Made by a program: the position numbers and the translations under genes. From Arthrobacter sunyaminii (GTDB lineage Bacteria > Actinomycetota > Actinomycetes > Actinomycetales > Micrococcaceae): 64,000 bases of DNA. Shown one piece after another: positions 25,291 to 35,503 of this stretch (positions within the stretch are counted from its first letter, which is position 1; each line of letters begins with the position of its first letter). Under the pieces are notes generated by a model. That model was not told where the DNA came from. It saw only the letters and a program-made list of their open reading frames with translations, and ran no database searches. The stretch spans positions 372,001 to 436,000 of the forward strand of contig NZ_CP076456.1 in NCBI RefSeq assembly GCF_018866305.1. Reading direction: 5' to 3'.

Positions 25291-27426
25291 TTAGGCCGTG
25301 CCGACCCGGTGCAGGCGGCCCGTCAGGGCTTCCCACAGGAACTCATAGGACATAGCGTACATGCGCGCCGCCTGGCGGTTGTCGGATGCACCGGCGTGGC
25401 CGCCTTCCAATGCCTCGTGGAACCAGACCTGCTCCACTCCCATCGCCTTCATGCGGGCTGCCATTTTCCGCGCCTGCACCGGACCCACCCGGTCGTCACT
25501 GGTGGCCGTCCAGATCAGCGTGGGCGGATAATCGGCGTCGTCCTTGAGCAGGTGATAGGGCGAAAAAGTCTTAACAAACTCCCACTGCTTCGGATCATCC
25601 GGATCGCCGTACTCGGCAATCCAGGAATACCCGGCGGACAGCTTGGTGTAGCGGCGCATATCCAGCAGCGGTACCCCGCAGGAAACAGCCCCGAAGAGGT
25701 GCGGATAGGTGGTGAGCATGTTGCCGACCAGGAGCCCGCCGTTGCTGCGTCCAGTGCAGCCCAGGCGTGCCCGGGAGCTCACGCCGCGGTCGATCAGGTC
25801 CTGCGCCACCGCCGCGAAATCCTCGTAGGCCCGGTGCCGGTGTTCCTGCAGCGCCGCGCGGTGCCATTCGGGGCCGTATTCGCCGCCGCCGCGGATGTTC
25901 GCCAGTACATAAACGCCCGCGCGCTTTATCCCGGATTCATCGGTGAAGCTGCGTTCCAGCCAGCCGCGGCCCACCATTCCGCTATAAGCGGGGGTGAGAG
26001 CCTGTTCGAAGCCACCGTAACCGTTGAGCAGCGTGGGATTGCCGCCGTCGAGCACCAGGTCCTTGGGCCCCACCTGAAAGTAGGGCACCCGGGTTCCGTC
26101 AGCGGAGACGGCAAAGTGCTGTTCAACGGTGCAGGAGGAGGCGTCAAAGAACGACGGCGATTCCTTCACCACCGCTGCCCCGCCGCCTTCAGCCTGGCCG
26201 AGGGTTCCGCGTGAGAGCGTGGACGGGGTGAGGAATCCGGTGCTGATCAGCCAGTAGTCATTGCCGGCTTCCTCGTCCTCGTCATCCACGGCATAGGCAT
26301 CAACACTGTGCAGCGGCGGGCAGGCGTCCAGGGCCGACGCCGTCCAGCCGTTGGCCGGATCCAACACCGAGATCTGCGAAGAAACATCATGCAGCAGGTT
26401 CAGCAGCAGGTAGTCCCGGGTCCAGCTCCAGGACTGCAGCGACGTGGCCGGGTCCGGAGTGAACAGCGTGAGAAGATCCCGGCTGCCGGCCAGGAAGACA
26501 TCAAGATCCGCCGCCAGCAGGGACCCGGCAGGGTGGACGGTTTCGCCCAGCTGCCAGTCCGTGCGGGGACGCAGCACCAGCCACTGCCGGTGCACGTCCA
26601 CGTTCACGTCCAGCGGCACGTCCAAACGGACCCACTGGTCACCGCGGCGCAGGAAGGTGGAGCTGTTGTAAAAGTCCACGATGTCCACCGCCAGGTCCCG
26701 CTCAAAACCGGGCGTCTGGTCGTGCGCCACCACCGCCATCATGTGGTCTTCAGGCACCTCGAAATAGGGAAGGGCATCGGCGAGCTCCATCCCGCGGCGC
26801 AGAATCCGGCTGGTCCGCGGATAGGAGGAGCTGGTCATGGACCCGGGGCCAAAGTCGGTGCCGACGTAGAGCTCATCCGGCCCGGCCCAGCTGATGCGGT
26901 TTTTCGCCGCAGGAATGTCAAAGCCCCCGGGAACAAAGGCGCGGTCGACGACGTCGAACTCCCGGTAGCGGGCGGCGTCACCGCCGTCCGGGGAGAGAGC
27001 CACCAGCGCCCGGCGGTACGGGCCGCCGTCAGTGGGGCGCAGGAACGCCGAACCGCCCCAGACCCACTCCATGTTCTCGGCGAGGCTGAGCTCGTCCACG
27101 TCCAGCAGGATTTCCCACTCCGGATTGTCGGTGCAGTAGTTTTCCCACGTGGTGCGGCGCCACAAACCCTTGGGATGCTCGGCGTCGCGCCAGAAGTTGT
27201 AGTAATGCCCGCCCCGCTTGGTTGCCATCGGTATCCGGTCGGTGGAGTCCAGGACTTCGAGCAGACGTTTCTCGGTGTCCTCGAAGCCCGTTTCGGAGAG
27301 CAGGTCCTCGGTGACCTTGTTCTCCGAGCGCACCCAGTCCAGTTGCTTGTCGCCGTAGATGTCCTCCAGCCACAGAAACTCATCATCAGCGAAGGGACCG
27401 GGCAGGTCAGGAGTCGAGGAAGTCAT
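25291..27426 (-). CDS. Prolyl oligopeptidase family serine peptidase (S9)
   Basis: The 711-aa protein has an N-terminal seven-bladed beta-propeller (about residues 75-430) and a C-terminal alpha/beta-hydrolase domain. The nucleophile is in GRSNGGLLVGNM near residue 565, the Asp in TATSDDRVGPVQ and the His in EGGHAGASD. GGEYGPEWHRAAL and ANIRGGGEYG are S9A signatures. There is no signal peptide, so it acts in the cytosol, cleaving short (often proline-containing) peptides. ATG 27426 has AGGATGGG upstream. It is monocistronic and divergent from a flavoprotein gene. Confidence 0.93.
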   Translation of the reverse strand: MTSSTPDLPGPFADDEFLWLEDIYGDKQLDWVRSENKVTEDLLSETGFEDTEKRLLEVLDSTDRIPMATKRGGHYYNFWRDAEHPKGLWRRTTWENYCTDNPEWEILLDVDELSLAENMEWVWGGSAFLRPTDGGPYRRALVALSPDGGDAARYREFDVVDRAFVPGGFDIPAAKNRISWAGPDELYVGTDFGPGSMTSSSYPRTSRILRRGMELADALPYFEVPEDHMMAVVAHDQTPGFERDLAVDIVDFYNSSTFLRRGDQWVRLDVPLDVNVDVHRQWLVLRPRTDWQLGETVHPAGSLLAADLDVFLAGSRDLLTLFTPDPATSLQSWSWTRDYLLLNLLHDVSSQISVLDPANGWTASALDACPPLHSVDAYAVDDEDEEAGNDYWLISTGFLTPSTLSRGTLGQAEGGGAAVVKESPSFFDASSCTVEQHFAVSADGTRVPYFQVGPKDLVLDGGNPTLLNGYGGFEQALTPAYSGMVGRGWLERSFTDESGIKRAGVYVLANIRGGGEYGPEWHRAALQEHRHRAYEDFAAVAQDLIDRGVSSRARLGCTGRSNGGLLVGNMLTTYPHLFGAVSCGVPLLDMRRYTKLSAGYSWIAEYGDPDDPKQWEFVKTFSPYHLLKDDADYPPTLIWTATSDDRVGPVQARKMAARMKAMGVEQVWFHEALEGGHAGASDNRQAARMYAMSYEFLWEALTGRLHRVGTA

Positions 27427-27535
27427 GTGCCCATCCTAGGGGCGGATGCCACAGGCAGCGGCTAGCCTTCGGGCCGGACAGCCATTTGTCCGCCCCGCCG
27501 AAAAGGTGAACCTACCGGTTAGATACTCTTGAAGC

Positions 27536-29548
27536 ATGATCAATACCACGCAGAGCTTCCAACTGGCCGTGATCGGAGCGGGCCCGCGGGGGATCTCTGT
27601 TGTGGAACGTACGCTGGCCCGGTACCTGGCGCTGCCGGAACCGAGCCGGCCTGCCCTGAAAATCCGGGTCATCGATCCGTTCAATCCCGGTCCGGGCCAT
27701 GTCTGGCGCACCGGCCAGTCCCGGCTGTTCCTGATGAACACGCCCTGCCTCTTTCCCACCGTGGTTCCGGCCGGCGCCACCGCCGATGAGCTGGCGGCAT
27801 CGCCGTCGGGCCTGTCCTTCGACCAGTGGCGGATACTGATGACGGATCCGGGCGCCGGCACGGACCTGCCTGCTGCCGACCGCGACGAACTGGCACAGCT
27901 GACACCCGGTGCCTTTCCCAGCCGCGCAGTGTACGGCCGGTACCTCGAATGGACTTTCGCCCGGTTGCAGGAAGCGGCGCTCGCAGCCGGCGTGGAACTG
28001 GACCATGTCCGCTCCGAAGTCCTCAGTCTCACCAGGCCGGAAACCGGTGCGGGCTGGGTGCTTGAGGTGGCAGGCGAAGGCACGCTGGACGCAGACGCCG
28101 TCGTGCTCGCCCTCGGCCACCTTCCGGCAGCCCTGAGCGCGGATCAGGACCGGCTGCGTGATGCCGCGGACCGCCACAACCTGCGCTACCTGCCGCCCGC
28201 AGTTCCTTCCGACGTGGATTTCAGTGTGTTTCCCGCCGGCGAGCCCGTACTTGTCCGCGGACTCGGGCTGAACTTCTTCGACATCATGATTCAGGTGACC
28301 ACGGGCCGCGGCGGACGCTTCCTGCCCAGCGGACTGCCTGCGGGCCGGGCGCTTCGCTATGAGCCCAGCGGGCGTGAACCGGTCCTGGTGGCAGCCTCGC
28401 GGCGGGGAACCCCGTACCGGGCTAAGGCGCGGCTGGACTCTTACGTGCCGCGCAGCGTTCACCTGCGCTACTTCACTGAAGAAGCCGCAGCAGCCTTCAG
28501 GCAGCAGGGAATCCTGCCCGGCTTCGACCATGATCTCTGGCCGCTGCTGCACCGCGACGCCGTTTGGGCCTACTACTCCACACTTGTCCGGGTGGCGGCG
28601 GACGAGCTGCTGGAACCCGCAGAGCTGTTCCTCGAAGAGCTCCGCGCGGCCCTCGATCTTCCCGGCCCCGAATGGGATTCGGTCAAAGAAAAAGTTCTGG
28701 ACCGCTTCGTGCCGGCGGACCGGCGCACCAACCTGGAAGCTTTGGCCCAGCCGCTGGGCAGGCGCCCCTACCGCGGCGCGCATGATCTGGACAACGCCGT
28801 CCTGGCCTATTTGGAGGACGACGCCGCCGGTTCCGCAGCAGGGGAGGACGATCCCCTGAAAATGGCGATTGGCGCCCTGAACGCCGGACGCACGCTGCTG
28901 AAATCCATAGTGGCCGACGGCGGACTGGCCGATGCATCCTGGCTTTCCGAACTGCGCGGCTGGTTTGAGCCGCTGGTGGAAGGGCTCGCGAGCGGACCTC
29001 CACCCGAGCGGATCGAACAGCTGGCCGCTCTGGTGCGGGCCGGCGTCGTGCACTTCGTGGGTCCGGACCCGCGCTTTGACATCGACGAAGCGCGCGGTGT
29101 GTTCACCGGTTCCTCGCCCTGGTCCGGCACGGAGTACGCCGCCCGGACGCTGGTGGAAGCGATGATGCCGCCCAACCGCGTGGACCGGAACATCTCCCCG
29201 CTGCTCGGCGGAATGCTGCGCGACGGACTGGTGCGGCCCAAGGTCATGATGGCGGCGGACGGAACGGCTGTGATCACCCCCGGCCTGGATGTCACCCTGC
29301 CGCCGTACCGGCCGGTGGGGATCAGCGGTGAGCCGCAGGAGAACCTGTATGTACTGGGGCTCCAGCTTTCATCGGTCCAGTGGGGTACCGCAATCGCGGC
29401 TGAAGCGGGTTCCCCGGCCGGCGCAGGCGCCCGAACACTGCGGGATGCGGACGATATTGCCTCGGCGCTCCTGGCCTCAGCGGCCGGCCGCGGACAAACC
29501 GGCGGGGCAAGCAAGTACCAGCGGGCGAACGCCGGCAGTTCGAGCTGA
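27536..29548 (+). CDS. FAD/NAD(P)-binding protein, YdhS-like
   Basis: The 670-aa protein begins with a Rossmann FAD motif (AVIGAGPRGISVVERTL) and matches the FAD_NAD_binding_9 pattern (DPFNPGPGHVWRT, LFLMNTPCLFPT). The middle contains a second dinucleotide-like segment and the C-terminus an ENLYVLGLQLSSVQWGTAIA stretch. Homologs are annotated only as FAD-dependent oxidoreductases; some resemble hydroxylating flavoproteins. There is no membrane segment. It is followed 43 bp later by an MFS transporter in the same direction, so the two may form a small operon. Substrate unknown. Confidence 0.85.
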   Translation: MINTTQSFQLAVIGAGPRGISVVERTLARYLALPEPSRPALKIRVIDPFNPGPGHVWRTGQSRLFLMNTPCLFPTVVPAGATADELAASPSGLSFDQWRILMTDPGAGTDLPAADRDELAQLTPGAFPSRAVYGRYLEWTFARLQEAALAAGVELDHVRSEVLSLTRPETGAGWVLEVAGEGTLDADAVVLALGHLPAALSADQDRLRDAADRHNLRYLPPAVPSDVDFSVFPAGEPVLVRGLGLNFFDIMIQVTTGRGGRFLPSGLPAGRALRYEPSGREPVLVAASRRGTPYRAKARLDSYVPRSVHLRYFTEEAAAAFRQQGILPGFDHDLWPLLHRDAVWAYYSTLVRVAADELLEPAELFLEELRAALDLPGPEWDSVKEKVLDRFVPADRRTNLEALAQPLGRRPYRGAHDLDNAVLAYLEDDAAGSAAGEDDPLKMAIGALNAGRTLLKSIVADGGLADASWLSELRGWFEPLVEGLASGPPPERIEQLAALVRAGVVHFVGPDPRFDIDEARGVFTGSSPWSGTEYAARTLVEAMMPPNRVDRNISPLLGGMLRDGLVRPKVMMAADGTAVITPGLDVTLPPYRPVGISGEPQENLYVLGLQLSSVQWGTAIAAEAGSPAGAGARTLRDADDIASALLASAAGRGQTGGASKYQRANAGSSS

Positions 29549-29591
29549 CCCGTTCCTTGCCTGCGCGCGCGGGCATGCCTATGCTCAGGCG

Positions 29592-30818
29592 ATGTCTGCG
29601 AAAACGATGCCGGGGGACTCAGGAAAGGCGCTTCGCCGGGAACGGGCTGCGCTGCTGGCGGCCGGGCTCACCTACGGTCCTGCTGAGCTGATCGATTTCC
29701 TTATCCCGCTGTGGGCGGGAATCGCCCTGGGGGCGAGTGCCTCGCAGGTGGGGTTGCTGATCGCGGCGGAACTGCTCGTCTCGGTTCTGGTCCGGCCTCT
29801 GGCGGGACGCTTGGCCGACAGCAGGGAACGGCGGACTCTTGCCGGGATCGGTGCAGTCATTTACGGGGTGTCCTGCTGCGGCTACGCCCTTGCAGATTCC
29901 CTGCCGACGGCGTTTGCCGCTGCCGTTGTGGGTGGTGCCGGCGGAGCCGTCCTGTGGGTGTCCCTGCGTGCCATGGTGAGCGAAAGATTGGCGGCAGACT
30001 CCGGAGTCTTTGCCCGGTTTATGTCCGTGCAGTCCACCGGTTCATGGATCGCCTTTGTCGCCGGGCTGACGCTGCTGGGACAGACGGACCTCTTCGCTCC
30101 GGTGCTCGCAGGATGCGGTGCGGCCTGCATGGTTGGTGCGGTGGCGCTGTTCACCAGCCCTGTCCGGCTTGCCCGGATTCCGGACGGCACGGGAACGGCC
30201 GGGGGAGAAAGCGGCGGGTCCCGGGCCGTCGCCCGGCGGGTGCGGCCCATGCTGATTGCTTCAGCCACTACCACTGTGGCAGAAGCCGCTGTTTCCGTCC
30301 TGCTGTTGCTGCACCTGCAGCGGGGATTCGGACTGGGTGTCATTGAAGCCGCTTATGTCTTTCTTCCCGGAGCCATTGCCATGATGGTCCTTCCTCCCGT
30401 GCTGCATAAAGCCGTCCTGCGGATCGGGCGGCGGCGGGCGGTCATGGCGGCGTCCGTTTTCAGTGCGGTCTTTGCCGTGTCGCTGGCATGGGTCGGCAGC
30501 CCGGTGCTGGTCTCGGTCCTATGGATCCTGAGCGGTGTCGCGTTTGCCGTGCTGATGCCGGTTGAACAGGCCGTGGTTGCCGAGGCAGCACCGAACAGTG
30601 TCGGCACTGCCATGGGCATCTACACCGCCGTGGGACTGCTCAGTGCGGCCGCCGGCGCCCTTGCCGCAGGGGCGCTCTACGAGTTCAGTTCCTGGCAGGT
30701 AGCCTGCCTGGTTTCCGGGGCCTTGATTCTCAGCGGTGCAGTGCTGGGCCCGTGGGCAATCCGGACACTGGGTGTTGCTGATGTCCCGGCCGACGCATCA
30801 CCGGTTCTTCCGGGCTGA
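29592..30818 (+). CDS. Major facilitator superfamily transporter
   Basis: The 408-aa protein has 12 predicted hydrophobic segments. The MFS A-motif between helices 2 and 3 reads GRLADSRERRTLAGIG. A central hydrophilic loop near residues 195-215 splits the N and C halves, and a weaker A-like motif LRIGRRRAVMAA occurs in the second half. No Shine-Dalgarno is obvious at ATG 29592, but the ORF upstream of it lacks MFS character. A drug or metabolite efflux role is typical of the subfamily and unproven here. Confidence 0.85.
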   Translation: MSAKTMPGDSGKALRRERAALLAAGLTYGPAELIDFLIPLWAGIALGASASQVGLLIAAELLVSVLVRPLAGRLADSRERRTLAGIGAVIYGVSCCGYALADSLPTAFAAAVVGGAGGAVLWVSLRAMVSERLAADSGVFARFMSVQSTGSWIAFVAGLTLLGQTDLFAPVLAGCGAACMVGAVALFTSPVRLARIPDGTGTAGGESGGSRAVARRVRPMLIASATTTVAEAAVSVLLLLHLQRGFGLGVIEAAYVFLPGAIAMMVLPPVLHKAVLRIGRRRAVMAASVFSAVFAVSLAWVGSPVLVSVLWILSGVAFAVLMPVEQAVVAEAAPNSVGTAMGIYTAVGLLSAAAGALAAGALYEFSSWQVACLVSGALILSGAVLGPWAIRTLGVADVPADASPVLPG

Positions 30819-30887
30819 TCCTGACCGGGGCTCCGATCCAGTGTCCCGACGGTGCCGCTTACCGCGGGATATTCGCGCATCGCCTCT

Positions 30888-31772
30888 TCACTCGAGGGCT
30901 TGTTCCGGCGCCGCGTTCTGCCGCAGCATCCGGCAGAACGCGGCACTGTTCTCTGCGGGCCACCAGTGTCCGCCGTCGACGGCGCTGATCCGCAGATCCC
31001 GAACCTCCTCGCGCAGCCCGTCCGTCAGCCGCGGAGACAGGAACGGATCCTGCAGCGGAACCACCACGTGCACGGGAACGCCGATGAGGGGTGGGAGTCC
31101 TCCGGCCGGAACACCGGACCCCAGCAGGTTGGCCCGGTACAGCTGCAGCCCGCGGATACCGTTGTCTGTGGCTGTTTCGGTGCTGGTTCCCGCTCGCTTC
31201 GCGTAGCGCGGCCCGAGAAGCCGCCACAGGAACTCCGGCAGCACGGGAAGTTGGAAGAAGGCCACATACGTACTGCGCACTGCCTGCCCCGCTGCCAGCA
31301 GCCACCGGCGCGGAGACCGCAGGGACGCGGCAAACCAGCGCCGCAGGTGACCGATGTCCGGACCGGAAATGCTGGTGAAGCCGAGGATCGTGCCCTCGGC
31401 CCGGGTATCGCGGACTGCAGCCCAGCACTGGATAGACCCCCAGTCGTGGCCCACGAGACGGACCGGCCCGGTTTCTGCCGATGCCAGCACCGCGTAGAGA
31501 TCATTGACGAGCAGCGGCAGCCGGTACGGAGCCAGGGGGCTGCGTTCCTGGTTGCTGTCCACCCGTGACGCACCCGCATTGCGGGTGTCGTAGGCGAGGA
31601 CCCGGTGGTCCGCAGCCAGATCCTCGATCACACTGCGGAACACCGTGTGGTCATCCGGGTAACCGTGCACCAGGAGCACGGTGGGTGTCATCGGTGCCGC
31701 CGGCAGCCCGTACTCGAAAACGGCCAGCCGGGCGCCGTCGTTCTCCACTGTCCACTGTCGCCTCGCCTGCAT
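30888..31772 (-). CDS. Alpha/beta-fold hydrolase
   Basis: ATG 31772 with GGGGGAG four bp upstream gives 294 aa. The fold is marked by VLLVHGYPDDHTVF (oxyanion hole), the nucleophile elbow LVGHDWGSIQCWA near residue 100, where Asp (not Ser) is the nucleophile, and a terminal His in AVDGGHWW. GHDWG is the signature of epoxide hydrolases and haloalkane dehalogenases. The lid contains a YRANLLG segment. An epoxide-hydrolase-like reaction is likely. It shares direction with, and lies downstream of, the aldehyde dehydrogenase but behind a terminator. Confidence 0.82.
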   Translation of the reverse strand: MQARRQWTVENDGARLAVFEYGLPAAPMTPTVLLVHGYPDDHTVFRSVIEDLAADHRVLAYDTRNAGASRVDSNQERSPLAPYRLPLLVNDLYAVLASAETGPVRLVGHDWGSIQCWAAVRDTRAEGTILGFTSISGPDIGHLRRWFAASLRSPRRWLLAAGQAVRSTYVAFFQLPVLPEFLWRLLGPRYAKRAGTSTETATDNGIRGLQLYRANLLGSGVPAGGLPPLIGVPVHVVVPLQDPFLSPRLTDGLREEVRDLRISAVDGGHWWPAENSAAFCRMLRQNAAPEQALE

Positions 31773-31802
31773 CGGCTCCCCCTTCATCTGCGTGGTACCC
31801 GG

Positions 31803-31844
31803 CAAAAGAACGATGCCGTCCCGGCAATCAGCCGGGACGGCATC
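31803..31844 (-). terminator. Rho-independent terminator of the aldehyde dehydrogenase gene
   Basis: A 14-bp GC-rich stem (31812-31825 with 31831-31844, arms GATGCCGTCCCGGC and its complement) with loop AATCA is followed on the minus strand by GTTCTTTT. It lies just after the stop at 31881. Confidence 0.85.
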
Positions 31845-31880
31845 CTTTCAGCTTTCAGCTCCGGGTGGAAGCTGAACCCG

Positions 31881-33374
31881 TTAGAACGGGTACTGCCGCG
31901 GCTCACGCTGCAGGGTCACCGTGTGGTCGGTGGTGAATTCCTCGATCGCCCATTCGCCGTTGAAACGTCCCAAACCGGAGTTCTTCTCGCCGCCGAAAGC
32001 CACATGGGCCTCGTCCTGAACGGGGATGTCGTTGACGTGCGTCATACCGGCCTTGATGCGGCGGGCAAACAGAACGCCCCGGTCCAGATCCGAGGTGAAG
32101 ACCGAGCTCGCCAGTCCGAGATCACTGGCATTGGCCAGCGCGAGGGCGTCTTCGGCGTCGGCCGCGCGGATGATGCCGGCGATTGGACCGAAAATCTCCT
32201 CCTGGAAGAGCTCCATGTCCTTGGTGACATCGGCAAAGACGTAGGGGGAGAGGACCTGTCCGTTGGTTTCGCCCTCCACCACCAGCCGTGCACCCTGCTC
32301 CTGAGCCAGCTCAATCTTCCTCTGCAGGCCTTCGAGCTGCTTGGCGTTGATGATCGGGCCCACCGTGGTCTGCGGGTCCGTGGGATCCCCGGACTTCAGC
32401 GTCTTGGCGTGTGCGACAAACTTCTCCACGAACTCGTCATAGACGGCATCCTCGACAATGATCCGGTTCACGGCCATGCAGATCTGCCCCTGGTGCAGGA
32501 ACTTGCCCATGATGGCGGCCTTGACGGCCTGGTCCACGTCAGCGTCGGCGAGGACCACAAAGGGACTGTTGCCGCCGAGCTCGAGCGCCACATGCTTCAG
32601 CGTGGGACCGGAAGAAGCGAGGGCCCCGAGGTTCTTGCCCACCGGGGTGGAACCTGTGAAGGAGATGAAGGAGGGGACCGGGTGCTCCACAAAGGCGTCA
32701 CCGATTTCAGACCCGGCGCCGACGACGACGCTGAGGACGCCTGCGGGAAGCCCGGCTTCCTCGAAGATGCGGGCGATCATCAGGCCGCCGGTCACCGGGG
32801 TGTCCGAAGCGGGCTTGAGGACGACGGCGTTGCCCAGTGCCAGCGCGGGTGCCACGGAGCGCTGGGACAGGTGAAGCGGGAAGTTCCAGGGGCTGATGAC
32901 GCCGACGACGCCAAGCGGGCCTCGGTAGACGCGGGACTCCTTGCCGGGGACGTCGGACTGCAGGATCCTGCCGGACACCCGGTGCGGGAAGGTGGCCGAC
33001 TCCTTGGTGATGGCGCGGGCGGAATCAACCTCGATGTTGGCCTTGATCACGGTGCTGCCGGATTCGGCGGCGAGCCAGGCGATGATCTCGTCGCGGCGCT
33101 CGTCGAAGATTTCCGCTGCGCGTTCTAAGACGGCGCGGCGGGCCGCAGGTGTCTGCGCCGCCCACTGAAGCTGGGCCTTGGCCGCTGCGGTGTAGGCCTC
33201 GTCCAGGTCTTCCCGGGACGCCTGGCGGATACTCATCAGTTCGGTGCCGTCAAACGGGCTCTTGTCCGAGAGGGTCTTTTCCGAGCTGCCGTCGCGCCAC
33301 TGCCCGGCGATGTACTGCTTCGAAGGAATCCAGTCCGTGAGGGCCGGAGCTGGTGACTGAACCTGCGTTGTCAT
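31881..33374 (-). CDS. Aldehyde dehydrogenase (benzaldehyde/vanillin dehydrogenase-like)
   Basis: The 497-aa NAD(P)-dependent enzyme has [15 protein letters not shown], the nucleotide site [11 protein letters not shown], general base Glu in [12 protein letters not shown] and catalytic Cys in [25 protein letters not shown] sequences are typical of vanillin and benzaldehyde dehydrogenases. ATG 33374 has AAGGAG 7 bp upstream, better than an earlier in-frame start at 33401. It oxidises aromatic or aliphatic aldehydes to acids. The gene is divergent from ctaD and ends at its own terminator. Confidence 0.9.
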   Translation of the reverse strand: MTTQVQSPAPALTDWIPSKQYIAGQWRDGSSEKTLSDKSPFDGTELMSIRQASREDLDEAYTAAAKAQLQWAAQTPAARRAVLERAAEIFDERRDEIIAWLAAESGSTVIKANIEVDSARAITKESATFPHRVSGRILQSDVPGKESRVYRGPLGVVGVISPWNFPLHLSQRSVAPALALGNAVVLKPASDTPVTGGLMIARIFEEAGLPAGVLSVVVGAGSEIGDAFVEHPVPSFISFTGSTPVGKNLGALASSGPTLKHVALELGGNSPFVVLADADVDQAVKAAIMGKFLHQGQICMAVNRIIVEDAVYDEFVEKFVAHAKTLKSGDPTDPQTTVGPIINAKQLEGLQRKIELAQEQGARLVVEGETNGQVLSPYVFADVTKDMELFQEEIFGPIAGIIRAADAEDALALANASDLGLASSVFTSDLDRGVLFARRIKAGMTHVNDIPVQDEAHVAFGGEKNSGLGRFNGEWAIEEFTTDHTVTLQREPRQYPF

Positions 33375-33598
33375 GTGTTTCTCCTTGGAGTCTCGAGGCA
33401 TGTCCCCGGTTCAACCGGGTGCTGGTCGCTTTCATTCCCCACTGTTGGACGGCACCGCTTCGAGCCAGTGGGCTGCGGAAGGTTCCTGCAGCCTCTGGAC
33501 GGCGGTGAAAGAGGAGACCTACGATACAGACACGGCGGGCTCTGAGGGGATCGCTGGAAGTACGTTGTTCTGGCCACTGCACCCAAGGATGGCACTGC

Positions 33599-35353
33599 AT
33601 GTCGACGCTCAAGTACTCCACTGATGAATCCGGCACCTTCGTTGCGCCGCGCGTCGTTCCGCTGTCCAAGGGACGCATCGTCGTCAACTGGATCACCTCG
33701 ACGGATCACAAGACGATCGGGTACATGTACCTGATCGCGTCGTTCATCTTCTTCTGCCTGGGCGGGGTGATGGCCCTGGTGATCCGCGCCGAGCTCTTCG
33801 AGCCCGGAATGCAGATCCTGCAGACCAAGGAGCAGTACAACCAGCTGTTCACCATGCACGGCACGGTCATGCTGCTGATGTTCGCCACGCCTCTGTTCGC
33901 CGGCTTTGCCAACGTCATCATGCCGCTGCAAATTGGTGCACCCGATGTTGCCTTTCCCCGGTTGAACGCGCTGGCTTTCTGGTTCTTCCTCTTTGGCAGC
34001 ACCATCGCGGTCAGCGGGTTCATCACGCCTCAGGGCGCGGCGTCCTTTGGATGGACGGCCTATGCGCCGCTGTCCAACACCACGTTCTCGCCCGGGATCG
34101 GCGGGGACCTGTGGGTGTTCGGGCTGGCCCTGTCCGGGTTCGGCACTATCCTGGGCGCAGTCAACTTCGTCACGACGATCATCTGCCTGCGCGCCCCCGG
34201 CATGACCATGTGGCGGATGCCGATCTTCACCTGGAACACGCTGGTCACCGCCATCCTGGTCCTCATGGCGTTCCCGCCTCTGGCAGCAGCACTGTTCGCC
34301 CTCGGAGCGGACCGCCGGTTCGGAGCACACATCTTTGACCCCGACCGCGGCGGCTCCATCCTGTGGCAGCACCTGTTCTGGTTCTTCGGCCACCCCGAGG
34401 TCTACATCATCGCCCTGCCGTTCTTCGGCATCATCTCGGAAGTGCTGCCGGTCTTCAGCCGGAAGCCGATCTTCGGGTACAAGGGGCTCGTCTTTGCCAC
34501 GATCGCCATTGCAGCCCTGTCCGTCACCGTGTGGGCCCACCACATGTACGTCACCGGTGCGATCATGCAGTCCTTCTTCGCCTTCATGACCATGCTGATC
34601 GCCGTACCGACCGGCGTGAAGTTCTTCAACTGGATCGGCACCATGTGGCGGGGATCCATCACGTTCGAGACGCCCATGCTGTGGAGCATCGGCTTCCTCA
34701 TCACGTTCCTCTTCGGCGGCCTGACGGGCATCATCCTGTCCTCGCCGCCGCTGGACTACCAGGTCTCTGACACCTACTTTGTGGTGGCACACTTCCACTA
34801 CGTGATCTTCGGAACCGTTGTGTTCGCCATGTTCGCCGGCTTCTATTTCTGGTGGCCCAAATTCACCGGGAAGATGCTTAACGAGCGTCTGGGCAAGATC
34901 CATTTTTGGCTGTTGTTCATTGGGTTCCACGGCACGTTCCTGATCCAGCACTGGCTGGGCGTTATCGGCATGCCGCGCCGCTACGCCGATTATTTGGTGG
35001 AGGACCGCTTTACCGCCATGAACCAGCTGTCCACGATTTCCTCCATGATCCTGGGTGTTTCAATGATTCCGTTCTTCTGGAACGTGTACATCACCTGGCG
35101 CCGGGGACGCCGGGTGGACGTGGATGATCCCTGGGGCTTCGGGTGTTCGCTGGAGTGGGCCACGTCCTGCCCGCCGCCGCGCCACAACTTCACCTCCCTG
35201 CCCCGCATCCGGTCCGAGCGTCCTGCCCTGGACCTGCATCATCCGGAGCTGAAACCGCGGGCCAACGAGGACACGGACAACCCCATGGTCAAGGTCTTCG
35301 GGGCTGCGGATATGGGCAGTGAGAAGCCCAATGATCCGGACCCGCGGGACTAG
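33599..35353 (+). CDS. ctaD: Cytochrome c oxidase subunit I (orphan copy)
   Basis: The 584-aa protein has twelve membrane helices. Heme and CuB ligands are visible: [10 protein letters not shown] (low-spin heme His), [11 protein letters not shown] (CuB His and cross-linked Tyr), WAHHMY (two CuB His) and VAHFHYV (both heme His). It is subunit I of an aa3-type oxidase, the site of O2 reduction. No ctaC, ctaE or ctaF lies nearby; the flanking genes are aldehyde and alcohol dehydrogenases. It is either the only separated copy, as happens in actinobacteria, or an accessory isoform for particular oxygen conditions. Confidence 0.95.
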   Translation: MSTLKYSTDESGTFVAPRVVPLSKGRIVVNWITSTDHKTIGYMYLIASFIFFCLGGVMALVIRAELFEPGMQILQTKEQYNQLFTMHGTVMLLMFATPLFAGFANVIMPLQIGAPDVAFPRLNALAFWFFLFGSTIAVSGFITPQGAASFGWTAYAPLSNTTFSPGIGGDLWVFGLALSGFGTILGAVNFVTTIICLRAPGMTMWRMPIFTWNTLVTAILVLMAFPPLAAALFALGADRRFGAHIFDPDRGGSILWQHLFWFFGHPEVYIIALPFFGIISEVLPVFSRKPIFGYKGLVFATIAIAALSVTVWAHHMYVTGAIMQSFFAFMTMLIAVPTGVKFFNWIGTMWRGSITFETPMLWSIGFLITFLFGGLTGIILSSPPLDYQVSDTYFVVAHFHYVIFGTVVFAMFAGFYFWWPKFTGKMLNERLGKIHFWLLFIGFHGTFLIQHWLGVIGMPRRYADYLVEDRFTAMNQLSTISSMILGVSMIPFFWNVYITWRRGRRVDVDDPWGFGCSLEWATSCPPPRHNFTSLPRIRSERPALDLHHPELKPRANEDTDNPMVKVFGAADMGSEKPNDPDPRD

Positions 35354-35503
35354 CTGTCTGAAGGCAGCCAGCGGGTCTGGACCTGCCGCCGCGCGGGGTC
35401 CAGCGCGGTTCTAGACTGGAGCCGAGGGTTCTCGAACGATCGTGCGGACCACAGCGCATGTGCGGGGTCTGCCGCCCTCGACCCCGTCGGAAGGACACCA
35501 GTC

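Noticed and set aside
27512..29053. 513-codon minus-strand frame opposite the FAD protein
   Set aside because: No motifs, and the plus-strand flavoprotein has a clear Rossmann motif and length.
31605..33128. 507-codon plus-strand frame opposite the minus-strand aldehyde dehydrogenase
   Set aside because: Gly/Asp/His-rich translation without a domain; the ALDH on the minus strand explains the codon pattern.
33371..34951. 526-codon minus-strand open frame opposite ctaD
   Set aside because: Low-complexity Asp/Glu/Arg/His/Gln sequence without domains, the shadow of a membrane protein with all its ligands intact.
35372..35404. CTGGACC/GGTCCAG inverted repeat after ctaD considered as a terminator
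   Set aside because: Seven-bp arms with a 13-nt loop and no T-run; support too weak to list.
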